Source of the DNA: CAVPJW01 sp963705525
Lineage (GTDB): Bacteria; Acidobacteriota; Vicinamibacteria; Vicinamibacterales; CAVPJW01
DNA: 64,000 nt
Assembly (NCBI GenBank): GCA_963705525.1
Contig: CAVPJW010000007.1
Span: forward strand, 310,001-374,000
Reading direction: 5' to 3'
How positions within the stretch are numbered: the stretch's first letter is position 1; each line of letters opens with the position of its first letter. The position numbers and the translations under genes are program-made. The notes below the pieces were generated by a model. It saw only the letters and a list, made by a program, of their open reading frames with translations. It was not told the origin of the DNA and did not search any database. Below, one piece after another: positions 40,981 to 48,799 of this stretch.

Positions 40981-42450
40981 CTACACCAGAATCTTCGTCA
41001 CGACCTCGCCGTGCACGTCGGTCAGCCTGAACTGCCTGCCCTGGAACCTGTACGTCAAACGCTTGTGGTCAACGCCCAGGAGGTGCAGAATCGTCGCCTG
41101 CAGATCGTGCACATGAACGGGATCGGCGACGATGTTGTAACTGTAGTCGTCGGTTTCGCCAAGCACCGTTCCCGCCTTGACGCCGCCGCCTGCCACCCAC
41201 ATGCAGAAGTTGCGCGGATGATGGTCGCGACCGTAGTTCGTGTCCGTCAGCTTCCCCTGTGAGAACACGGTGCGGCCAAACTCGCCGCCCCAGACGACGA
41301 GCGTGTCGTCGAGCAGGCCGCGCTGCTTGAGATCCGTGACGAGCGCGGCCGTCGGTTGATCGGTGCCCTGGCACTGAAGCGTCAGATCGCGCGGCAGATC
41401 GTTGTGCTGATCCCACCCGCGATGATAGAGCTGGATGAACCTCACGTTCCGCTCGGCGAGCCGTCGCGCGAGGAGGCAATTGGCGGCGTACGTCCCGGGC
41501 TTTCTCGAGTCAGGGCCGTACATCTCGAACACGGAATCCGGCTCCTTCGAGAGGTCCATCAAGTCCGGCACCGAGGTTTGCATCCGATAGGCCATCTCGT
41601 ATTGGCCTATTCGAGTTTCGATCTCCGGATCGCCGTAGGACTCGTACTTCATCTGATTCAACGCCCGCACGGCATCCAGGATCTGCCGCCGCGACGTCTT
41701 CGTAATGCCGGGAGGATCTTCGAGGAAGAGGACAGGCGTGCTGCCGCCACGGAAACGCACGCCTTGATAGCTCGATGGCAGAAATCCGCTGGCCCAGAGG
41801 CGCGAAAAGAGCGGCTGGTCGGTGTTGATCGCCTGCGCCTGCGACAACAGCACCACGAAGGTCGGCAGGCTCTGGTTCTCGCTCCCGAGTCCGTAACTGA
41901 CCCAGGCTCCCATGCTCGGGCGCCCCGGTTGCTGCGATCCCGTCTGTATGAACGTGATAGCCGGATCGTGGTTGATGGCATCCGTATTCATCGTCTTGAT
42001 GATCGTGATGTCATCGACGATCTTCGCCGTGTGGGGCAGCAGCTCGCTGACCCAGGCGCCGCTCTGTCCGTGCTGCGCGAACTTGAAATGAGATGCCGCC
42101 ACCGGGAACGAGCCTTGCCCCATCGTCTGGGCGACGCGCTGTCCCATGCGGATCGTCTCAGGGATTTCGGTCCCCTGATACTCGTGCAGCAGGGGTTTGT
42201 AGTCGAACGTCTCGAGCTGGGACGGGCCGCCTGACTGGTGCAGGAAGATCACGCGCTTGGCTTTGGGCGCGAAATGCGGCAACCCGAGGAGTCCGCCGGT
42301 CTTGGGATCGCGGCCGGTGTCGATTGCCGCGGCGTCCAGAACATCCGGGCCAAGCAGCGAGGCAAGCGCCGCCACACCGATGCCCTTGGCCGACAGTCCG
42401 AAGAGCTGTCTGCGGGTGAAATGGAGATCGAGATCGCGTCGGTAAGACAT
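40981..42450 (-). CDS. DUF1501 family protein with twin-arginine-like signal
   Basis: The 489-residue protein has an N-terminal TRRQLFGLSAKGIGVAALA segment resembling a Tat signal, then a sulfatase-like fold of DUF1501 type (KRVIFLHQSGGPSQLETFDYKP, GAWVSYGLGSEN, VWGGEFGRT, DHHPRNFCMW). The family pairs with PSCyt/PSD1 cytochrome proteins in Planctomycetes and Acidobacteriota, as it does here with the gene directly upstream. A joint role in polymer breakdown at the cell surface is proposed but not proven. Confidence 0.88.
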   Translation of the reverse strand: MSYRRDLDLHFTRRQLFGLSAKGIGVAALASLLGPDVLDAAAIDTGRDPKTGGLLGLPHFAPKAKRVIFLHQSGGPSQLETFDYKPLLHEYQGTEIPETIRMGQRVAQTMGQGSFPVAASHFKFAQHGQSGAWVSELLPHTAKIVDDITIIKTMNTDAINHDPAITFIQTGSQQPGRPSMGAWVSYGLGSENQSLPTFVVLLSQAQAINTDQPLFSRLWASGFLPSSYQGVRFRGGSTPVLFLEDPPGITKTSRRQILDAVRALNQMKYESYGDPEIETRIGQYEMAYRMQTSVPDLMDLSKEPDSVFEMYGPDSRKPGTYAANCLLARRLAERNVRFIQLYHRGWDQHNDLPRDLTLQCQGTDQPTAALVTDLKQRGLLDDTLVVWGGEFGRTVFSQGKLTDTNYGRDHHPRNFCMWVAGGGVKAGTVLGETDDYSYNIVADPVHVHDLQATILHLLGVDHKRLTYRFQGRQFRLTDVHGEVVTKILV

Positions 42451-42454
42451 GATG

Positions 42455-42535
42455 ATCCTCGGCTTCGGGCCTCGGGCTCCTGGCTTCGGGCGTACCCCGG
42501 TAGCCTGCAGCCCGGAGCCTGAAGCCTGTAATGCT
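42455..42535. repeat. GGCTTCGG-type 7-nt arrays, inverted halves
   Basis: Units GGCTTCG, GGCCTCG, GGCTCCT, GGCTTCG are followed by units of the opposite sense (AGCCTGA, AGCCTGT). The two halves can pair. The patch fills the gap between the PSD1 and DUF1501 genes. Confidence 0.65.
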
Positions 42536-42537
42536 CA

Positions 42538-45500
42538 TTACTCCTTCGTCACCGTCTCGTCCAGATTGAGAACGGCGCTTGCCACCGTCGTCCACGCGGC
42601 AAGGTCGACCGCATCGATGGCTGGACTGGGCTTCGATTCGCCAACGCGGAGAAGATCGCCGGCGTCCTTCTTGTGCCGACGGAACGCGGTGAGCTCCTGT
42701 GAGAGAAGGGTGCGGAGCACCGCGACCTCTTGCGCTGCCGGCGTGCGGCCCGTGGCCAGACGAAATGCGTAGGCGATTCGACCGTTCACATCCTTCCCAC
42801 CCTCGAGGAGCGCCCGCTGGGCCAGTGCGCGCGCCGCCTCGACATACGTCGGATCGTTCAGCAGCACGAGCGCTTGAAGCGGCGTATTGGTGAGCAGGCG
42901 CCGGGCGGTGCACTTTTCACGGTCGGGGGCATCGAATGTCGACAGCGATGCCGGAGGCACGGTGCGCTTCCAGAATGTGTACATGCTCCGCCGATACAAG
43001 TCGGGGCCAGAGCTCTGATGGTATTCCTGCATCGAGAAGCCGTCGCCGAACGCCATCTCCTCCCAGAGTCCCTTGGGTTGATACGGAAAGACGCTCGGTC
43101 CGCCAATCCTGTCATTGAGCAGGCCGCTGGCCGAAAGCGCGGTGTCGCGAATGATCTCAGCGGGCAGCCTGAAGCGCGGACCACGGGCCAGAAGTCGATT
43201 ATCAGGATCCCGCTCGAGGAGCGCCGGCGTCACGCGCGACGACTGGCGGTAGGTCGCTGACGTGACGATCAGCCGCTGCATCGCCTGAACGTCCCAGCCG
43301 GTGCGCACGAATTCGGTCGCGAGCCAGTCGAGGAGCTCTGGATGGACCGGGGGCTCGCCCTGCACGCCGAAATCTTCCTGCGTCTTCACGATGCCGAACC
43401 CGAAATACATCTGCCAGTAGCGGTTGACCGCCACGCGCGCCGTGAGGGGATGCTCTGGACTGACCAGCCACCTGGCGAGCGTCAATCGATTGCGAGGCGC
43501 ATCCTTGGCGAGAGCCGGAAGTATCGCGGGGACGCCAGGCTGAACCTTGTCGGTCTTGTTACGATAGTCGCCGCGCGCCAGCACAAATGTCTCGCGCGGA
43601 TGCGGCATCTCGCTCATCATCATCGTGGTCGTGATGGTCGATTCAACCGTCGCCTTCCGCGACTCCAGCTCTTCGAGCTCTCGATGACGTACTCGATACA
43701 CATCGGGCGCGACATAGGTCAGGAAGTACTCGCGAACTCGCGCACTCTCGTCCTTCGTGCGCCGGCCGTTGACACCAGAGAGGATCGTCCGGATCGGGTA
43801 ATGAATCGCGAGATCTTCGATCTCTGACGAGGTCAGGACGCGATCGTAGAGCCGCAGATCGTCTACCTGCCCCTTGAAGGGTTTTCCAATCTGGGCGTTT
43901 CCGAGATCGAGGACGGCGTCGGTCCTGATGGAGCCCGCCAGGTTGTCCTGCCCGACATCGACGGGAATCATCTTGCCGTTCTCGAACAGCTTCAGGCCGG
44001 CAGCCTTGCCGGATCCGTCGTACGTCAACGTCAGCTGGTGCCACTCGGCCAGCCGCAACCGGTCTCGCGTCTTGATCTGGATGGCGCTCTTCGGCCACTC
44101 GGACGTCAGCCGGATCGTCAGGCGGGCCGCGCGCTTCTGAATGCCGACGAGCGTGAGATCGTCGAGGAGCCACTCATAGCCGCGGCGCGTCTCGGGATCG
44201 CTGAGCTTCTGAAAGACCGCCATCGGCAGGTTGTGATCGCCGTAGACCCATGCCGCGATGCTGAATGCATTGTTGCGGTCGAATGAACCGACGTTGCCGA
44301 AGCTCACTCGCGTCTCGCCGTCGAGTGTCAGGGCCTTCCCAACGGGTCCCGGACTGAAAGTCGGATCACCGGCGACGGAACGCCCATGCCGGTAGCTGCC
44401 CGAAATGTCGGAGAAGTTGCCGTCGAGCTCGTAGTGGGCCACGAGGCCGGCGCGATTGTCCGACACCGGCTGGTCGTTGGCGGTGTTCTCCCACGCTGCC
44501 TCGAGCGGTCCGATCTCTGATTCCGCCAGGCCGGCCTCTCTCGTCCTGATGGCGTTCGTCAGATCGTCCAGCTTGGCCTGCTGATCGGGCGTCGGCAGCG
44601 GCAGGACGGGCTCGGCATTACCCGTCTGACCATCCAGTCCCTTCTCGGGCACGGTGTTGAAGAATCCAAAGAACTGATAGAACTCCTTCTGAGTGATGGG
44701 ATCGAACTTATGGCTGTGGCACCGCGCGCACCCCATCGTGAGCCCCATCCACGTCGTCGATGTCGCTTCGACCCGATCGATCACGTACTCCACCTGATAT
44801 TCGTCGGCGATCGCACCGCCCTCGAAGTTGATCATGTGATTGCGGTTGAATCCCGACGCAATCTTCTGATCGAGCGTCGCCCCCGGCAGGAGATCGCCCG
44901 CGAGCTGTTCGACGGTGAACTCGTCGAATGGCATGTTCTTGTTGAACGCGCCGATTACCCAGTCTCGCCACGGCCACATATCGCGAAGGCTGTCTATGTG
45001 ATAGCCGTGTGAATCGGCATAGCGTGCGGCGTCGAGCCAGGGCATCGCCATGCGCTCGCCGTAATGGGGATTCTTGAACAGCGCGTCCACGCGCCGCTCG
45101 TAGGCATCGGCAGACGAGTCGGCCATGAACGAATCGAGTTCGGCCGGTGAGGGCGGGAGTCCGGTCAGGTCGTAGGTCACGCGCCGCAAGAGCGTCGCCT
45201 TGTCGGCCTCGGGGGAGGGCATCAGCCCTTCACGCTCGAGCCTGGCGCCGATGAAGGCGTCAATGGGGTTTCGCACCCACGTCGCGTTCTTGACCGTTGG
45301 AACTTCGGAACGCACCGGCTTCACGTAGGCCCAGTGCGTCTCCCACTTCGCGCCTTCGTCTATCCATCGGCGCAGCAGATCGATCTGCCGGGCATTCAGC
45401 GTCTTTCCCGACTCGGCCGGCGGCATCCGCTCGTCGGGATCTTCGTTGGTGACGCGCTCGATGAGATGACTCCTGACCGCCTGCCCGGGAACGATCACAT

Positions 45501-45738
45501 CGGGCCTGCCGAAGGCGCCTTCCTTGGTATCGAAATGGAGCTTGGCCTTCCGCTGCTTGTCGTCGGGACCATGACAGGCAAAGCAGTTGTCGGTGAGGAT
45601 CGGACGGATGTCGCGGGTGAAGCTGACGGGCTGGGTTGGCGGCGTTTGAGCCGTGATTGCGGGCTCCTGAACCAGCGCAAACCCGCCAGCCGCCGCAACG
45701 AGCGCGACCGCAGTGCTCAAACGTCCGGCTACTCTCAT
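42538..45738 (-). CDS. PSCyt1/DUF1549/DUF1553 (PSD1) surface cytochrome protein with LamG-like domain
   Basis: The protein of about 1,066 residues has a signal sequence (STAVALVAAAGGFALV), a cytochrome-c-like site CFACHG (a CxxCH heme motif) near residue 50, a DUF1549 domain with DAARYADSHGYH, a central LamG/concanavalin-like domain (about 470-660, with VSFGNVGSFDRNNAFSIAAW) and a C-terminal DUF1553 domain (WLVSPEHPLTARVAVNRYWQ, RSMYTFWKRT, FDAPDREKC). ATG 45738 is chosen because a TATAAT box lies just upstream. The LamG-like domain suggests carbohydrate binding. It forms an operon with DUF1501. Confidence 0.9.
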   Translation of the reverse strand: MRVAGRLSTAVALVAAAGGFALVQEPAITAQTPPTQPVSFTRDIRPILTDNCFACHGPDDKQRKAKLHFDTKEGAFGRPDVIVPGQAVRSHLIERVTNEDPDERMPPAESGKTLNARQIDLLRRWIDEGAKWETHWAYVKPVRSEVPTVKNATWVRNPIDAFIGARLEREGLMPSPEADKATLLRRVTYDLTGLPPSPAELDSFMADSSADAYERRVDALFKNPHYGERMAMPWLDAARYADSHGYHIDSLRDMWPWRDWVIGAFNKNMPFDEFTVEQLAGDLLPGATLDQKIASGFNRNHMINFEGGAIADEYQVEYVIDRVEATSTTWMGLTMGCARCHSHKFDPITQKEFYQFFGFFNTVPEKGLDGQTGNAEPVLPLPTPDQQAKLDDLTNAIRTREAGLAESEIGPLEAAWENTANDQPVSDNRAGLVAHYELDGNFSDISGSYRHGRSVAGDPTFSPGPVGKALTLDGETRVSFGNVGSFDRNNAFSIAAWVYGDHNLPMAVFQKLSDPETRRGYEWLLDDLTLVGIQKRAARLTIRLTSEWPKSAIQIKTRDRLRLAEWHQLTLTYDGSGKAAGLKLFENGKMIPVDVGQDNLAGSIRTDAVLDLGNAQIGKPFKGQVDDLRLYDRVLTSSEIEDLAIHYPIRTILSGVNGRRTKDESARVREYFLTYVAPDVYRVRHRELEELESRKATVESTITTTMMMSEMPHPRETFVLARGDYRNKTDKVQPGVPAILPALAKDAPRNRLTLARWLVSPEHPLTARVAVNRYWQMYFGFGIVKTQEDFGVQGEPPVHPELLDWLATEFVRTGWDVQAMQRLIVTSATYRQSSRVTPALLERDPDNRLLARGPRFRLPAEIIRDTALSASGLLNDRIGGPSVFPYQPKGLWEEMAFGDGFSMQEYHQSSGPDLYRRSMYTFWKRTVPPASLSTFDAPDREKCTARRLLTNTPLQALVLLNDPTYVEAARALAQRALLEGGKDVNGRIAYAFRLATGRTPAAQEVAVLRTLLSQELTAFRRHKKDAGDLLRVGESKPSPAIDAVDLAAWTTVASAVLNLDETVTKE

Positions 45739-45751
45739 GGCTCGATCGCCG

Positions 45752-45757
45752 ATTATA
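45752..45757 (-). promoter_or_regulatory. -10 box of the PSD1/DUF1501 operon
   Basis: A perfect TATAAT on minus (45757-45752) lies 14 bases before the ATG at 45738, so the 5' leader would be about 7 bases. No strong -35 box is seen. Confidence 0.45.
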
Positions 45758-45803
45758 GCGTCTGCCCCTGCTTTTTCATGCTGCCGCCTCGGCATCGTCG
45801 CGA

Positions 45804-46778
45804 TCACGCTGGTGCGGTCGGTGGCGGGTCCGAAGCACGCTCGATGAGCGCGGCGGCGAGGAGCGGAATCAGGAGCTCGTGATGGCCGACGAGCGAGAAG
45901 CCGCGGCCGCCGGCGGCCGTCGGCCGCGATACGACGTTCGTGTGCGGCCTGTAGAGCCTCACGAAGTCCAGATTCACCGTCGTCAGGTCTCCGAGCGTGA
46001 CGCCTCGATTGCGCACCAGCGCGACCGCCTTCAGGAAGACCTCTGGCAGAAGGACTGCCGATCCGCAGTTGAGATACACGCCGCCGTTGTCCAGCCTCGC
46101 GACATTCGACACGAAGTACCGGAAATCGCGAAGGCTGCCCTCGCCCAGCGCGGCGCCCGATGCGGAAGGGTGCATGTGAATGATGTCGGTGCCAATGGCC
46201 ACGTGCACGGTCACGGGGATGTCGAGACGTGCTGCGGCGGCGACAATGCTGTGCCGTTCGTACTGCGGATGCGTTTCGATGAGGAAACGGCCGACCGCCT
46301 GCCCCAGACCGAGATGCTGCTGCACGCCGAGGTTGATGGCGCTGTTCAGTAGACGTCCGGTCTCTTCCGCCATTCCAAACTGGCCGCTGCCGATCGTTTC
46401 GTCAACGTCTTCAGACGTCGAACCTGCGAGCGCGACCTCGAAGTCATGGATGAGACCTGCGCCATTGGTCGCGATTGCCGACACGAATCCGCGCTCCATC
46501 AGGTCGATGATCACGGGACCCAGGCCCGTCTTGATCACATGCGCGCCCAAACCCCAGATCATCCCCACGTCGCCCGCACGCGCCCGGAGGATGGCGTCCA
46601 CGACCGCACCGAGATCGCCGGCGGCCAGGATCCGCGGAAGCGCGTCCAGCCACGCACCGACGCCAGTCCCCTTCGTGTACGGCCGCGCGAAGTCGCCGGT
46701 CTGAACCTTGCTCTTCCGCGACTTGAGGGGGTAGGTGCGGACGCCCGAGAGATCGAACTCCTGATAGGGCAGCTTCAC
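45804..46778 (-). CDS. Deoxyhypusine-synthase-like protein of unknown function
   Basis: The 324-residue protein has no motif I can name with certainty. Its centre, MIWGLGAHVIKTGLGPVIID then LMERGFVSAIATNGAGLIHD and FEVAL, has the layout of the NAD-binding core of deoxyhypusine synthases (GLxxxI..L...GFVDAIVTTGG). Later VHVAIGTDIIHMHP and GGVYLNCGSAVLLPEVFLKA resemble a nucleotide-binding domain. The eukaryotic-type active-site Lys is not evident. Bacteria have no eIF5A, so the substrate must be different. It is a single gene after queA on the same strand. Confidence 0.55.
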   Translation of the reverse strand: MKLPYQEFDLSGVRTYPLKSRKSKVQTGDFARPYTKGTGVGAWLDALPRILAAGDLGAVVDAILRARAGDVGMIWGLGAHVIKTGLGPVIIDLMERGFVSAIATNGAGLIHDFEVALAGSTSEDVDETIGSGQFGMAEETGRLLNSAINLGVQQHLGLGQAVGRFLIETHPQYERHSIVAAAARLDIPVTVHVAIGTDIIHMHPSASGAALGEGSLRDFRYFVSNVARLDNGGVYLNCGSAVLLPEVFLKAVALVRNRGVTLGDLTTVNLDFVRLYRPHTNVVSRPTAAGGRGFSLVGHHELLIPLLAAALIERASDPPPTAPA

Positions 46779-46803
46779 GGCGCTAATCGTATGGCGGAAG
46801 GAC

Positions 46804-46877
46804 AGGAATCAGCAATGCAGCAATGAGCAACGGGCAATGAGTAATCACGGCCCTCGTTGCTCATCGCCACGATTGCT
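46804..46877. repeat. GCAATGA-type 7-nt arrays, inverted halves
   Basis: AGCAATG, AGCAATG, AGCAACG, GGCAATG, AGTAATC are followed by opposite-sense GTTGCTCATCG and GATTGCTCACCG. The patch lies between queA and the DHS-like gene. Confidence 0.65.
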
Positions 46878-46886
46878 CACCGATCA

Positions 46887-47933
46887 TCAGACCACCAGCA
46901 TGGCATCACCGTAACTATAGAACCGATAGCGCGCGGAGATGGCTTCCCTGTAAGCCTCGAGCACCCGCTGGCGCCCCGCGAAGGCGCTGACGAGCATCAC
47001 CAGCGACGATCGAGGCAGATGAAAATTGGTGAGGAGCCCTCCCACGACCTGAAAGGCGAAACCGGGATAGATGAAGAGATTCGCCGTCCGCGTTCCAGCC
47101 ACGATGCGACCGCCTCCGACCCGCGCGACATCCTCGAGAGCCCGAGTCGTTGTTGTCCCAACCGCGACGACCCGTCGCCCTTCGTCGAGCGCGCGATTGA
47201 TTCGCACTGCCGATGCTTCCTCGATGATCGTCGTCTCGCCGTCAACCGTGTGCTCTTCTACCTGCTCGGCCCGCACCGGCTTGAACGTGCCATAGCCGAT
47301 GTGAAGCGTGATGCCGACGATCTCCACGCCGCGCGACTCGAGGCGCTCGATCAGCGGACCAGTGAAGTGCAGACCCGCCGTGGGCGCCGCAACCGAGCCG
47401 GAGCTCAACGCGAACACGGTCTGATAGCGTTCCCGGTCTTCTGGTGAATCGGGGCGTTTGATATAGGGCGGAAGGGGTACGTGCCCGATGACATCGATCA
47501 CATCCTCAACGGACCGGCCCTCCGTCGTCCACAACCGGATTAGGCGACGCCCGTGAAAGAGGCGCGCAAGGATTTCACCGCGAAGCTCGTTCTTCCCCGA
47601 TCCGAACCGCATCAGACTTCCCTCGGCGAGTCGTTGGCCCGGATGAACCAGCGCTGCCCACCGATCGCCCTCGACGCGACCGAGCAACAGACATTCGACG
47701 CGACCCCCGCCGGGTTCTCTGCTGCCCAGCAGTCGAGCCGGAAAGACACGCGTGTTGTTGACGACGAGGACATCACCCGCTCTGAACAGATCCGGCAGAG
47801 AGGCGATGGCGGTGTGCGACGTGCGACCCGTGACTCGATCGAGAACGAGCAGGCGCGCATCGTCACGCGCCGGTGCCGGGTGCTGTGCGATCAGGTCGAA
47901 AGGTAACTCGAAGTCGAAGTCGGAGACGTTCAC
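46887..47933 (-). CDS. queA: S-adenosylmethionine:tRNA ribosyltransferase-isomerase
   Basis: QueA transfers the ribosyl part of SAM to preQ1 in tRNA, the next-to-last step to queuosine. The 348-residue protein starts VSDFDFELPFDLIAQHP and contains HTAIASLPDLFRAGDVLVVNNTRV in two parts, PTAGLHFT, HIGYGTFKPVR and TNFHLPRSSLVMLVSAFAG. No other queuosine gene is in the window. Confidence 0.95.
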   Translation of the reverse strand: MNVSDFDFELPFDLIAQHPAPARDDARLLVLDRVTGRTSHTAIASLPDLFRAGDVLVVNNTRVFPARLLGSREPGGGRVECLLLGRVEGDRWAALVHPGQRLAEGSLMRFGSGKNELRGEILARLFHGRRLIRLWTTEGRSVEDVIDVIGHVPLPPYIKRPDSPEDRERYQTVFALSSGSVAAPTAGLHFTGPLIERLESRGVEIVGITLHIGYGTFKPVRAEQVEEHTVDGETTIIEEASAVRINRALDEGRRVVAVGTTTTRALEDVARVGGGRIVAGTRTANLFIYPGFAFQVVGGLLTNFHLPRSSLVMLVSAFAGRQRVLEAYREAISARYRFYSYGDAMLVV

Positions 47934-47965
47934 TGCGAATAGCGTAAGGCATCGAGAGGCGGTGG

Positions 47966-48040
47966 ATGAAGGGTCGATCCGTCGAAGCGTCGAAGGGGCG
48001 AAGAGTCGAAGGGTCTAAGGGCTTAAGGGTCGAGAAGGCG
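47966..48040. repeat. 8-nt AAGGGTCG-family array
   Basis: About nine units (GAAGGGTC, GATCCGTC, GAAGCGTC, GAAGGGGC, GAAGAGTC, GAAGGGTC, TAAGGGCT, TAAGGGTC) follow with strict 8-nt spacing in the gap between queA and the GNAT gene. The unit is the same as at 23974-24028 and inside DUF72. Confidence 0.75.
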
Positions 48041-48051
48041 GGAAGACGGTC

Positions 48052-48141
48052 GGCGTAGGCGTAAGAGACAAGGCCTACGCCCTGAGCCATGCGCCAGCGG
48101 TTTACTTGGCTCCGGAGCCGGAAGCCCGGAACCTGAAGCCT
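48052..48141. repeat. Hairpin and GGAGCC-type degenerate repeats
   Basis: GGCGTAGGC (48052-48060) and GCCTACGCC (48073-48081) form a 9-bp stem. From 48094 on, GGCTCCGGAGCCGGAAGCCC and AACCTGAAGCC share the vocabulary of the repeat at 42455-42535. The patch ends just after the GNAT stop region and may terminate that gene. Confidence 0.55.
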
Positions 48142-48145
48142 GATG

Positions 48146-48799
48146 TCAGTGTACGCGCGGGCCCCAGACGGCCTTCGAGCGTCGCCAGTCGCTCTCGAGT
48201 ATCGCCCAGACGCTCTGATCCGAGTAGCGGCCACCCTTGATGAACGCCTCGCGCAGGATCCCTTCCTGCACGGCGCCGAGCTTCCTCAGCGCACCATTGC
48301 CTCGTCCATTCTCCACCATGGCTCGTGCCTCCAGTCGTCGGACGCCGATCGTCTCGAACGCAAACTCGACCACGCGTCGCGCGCCGTCGAGAAACAAACC
48401 AGAACCCCAGAACTGCGACGCCATCACAAAGCCCCACTCCGCGACGGAGAACGTCGGCTCCAGCCGGCGAATCTGAAACACGCCGACCGGGCGGTCGTAA
48501 CCCTTGGGAACGATCCCGAAGCACGCAAACGCTCCGGCCTCGCGCTCGGCTCGCGACCACGCAATGAAACGCTCGAATCCCTGCGGCGAGTTCGGCGGCG
48601 GCGTGATGAAGCGCGCGACTTCTTCGGTGGAAACCATCGAGAAGAGCGAGACCGCATCAGATGCGCGCGGCTCGCGCAGCGTCAGACGCTCGCCCGCGAT
48701 CACCGGCAGCCCCTCACACCAGTTCGTAGTCGCCTCGGCTTGAACCCCGATCGACTCTCCGAGCTCGGTCTGGCGAAAGTCCTGGACCGGCTCGAACAT
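48146..48799 (-). CDS. GNAT acetyltransferase, RimJ/RimL type
   Basis: The 217-residue protein has a GNAT acetyltransferase fold of the ribosomal-protein-acetylase group: LTLREPRASDAVSLF, the EWGFVMASQFWGSGLF beta-bulge and acetyl-CoA loop region, ARRVVEFAFETIGVRRLEAR and NGRGNGALRKLGAVQEGILR. ATG 48799 is chosen because GGAGGA precedes it; it overlaps the subtilisin stop (TGATG), so the two are coupled. The acceptor is unknown. Confidence 0.87.
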   Translation of the reverse strand: MFEPVQDFRQTELGESIGVQAEATTNWCEGLPVIAGERLTLREPRASDAVSLFSMVSTEEVARFITPPPNSPQGFERFIAWSRAEREAGAFACFGIVPKGYDRPVGVFQIRRLEPTFSVAEWGFVMASQFWGSGLFLDGARRVVEFAFETIGVRRLEARAMVENGRGNGALRKLGAVQEGILREAFIKGGRYSDQSVWAILESDWRRSKAVWGPRVH

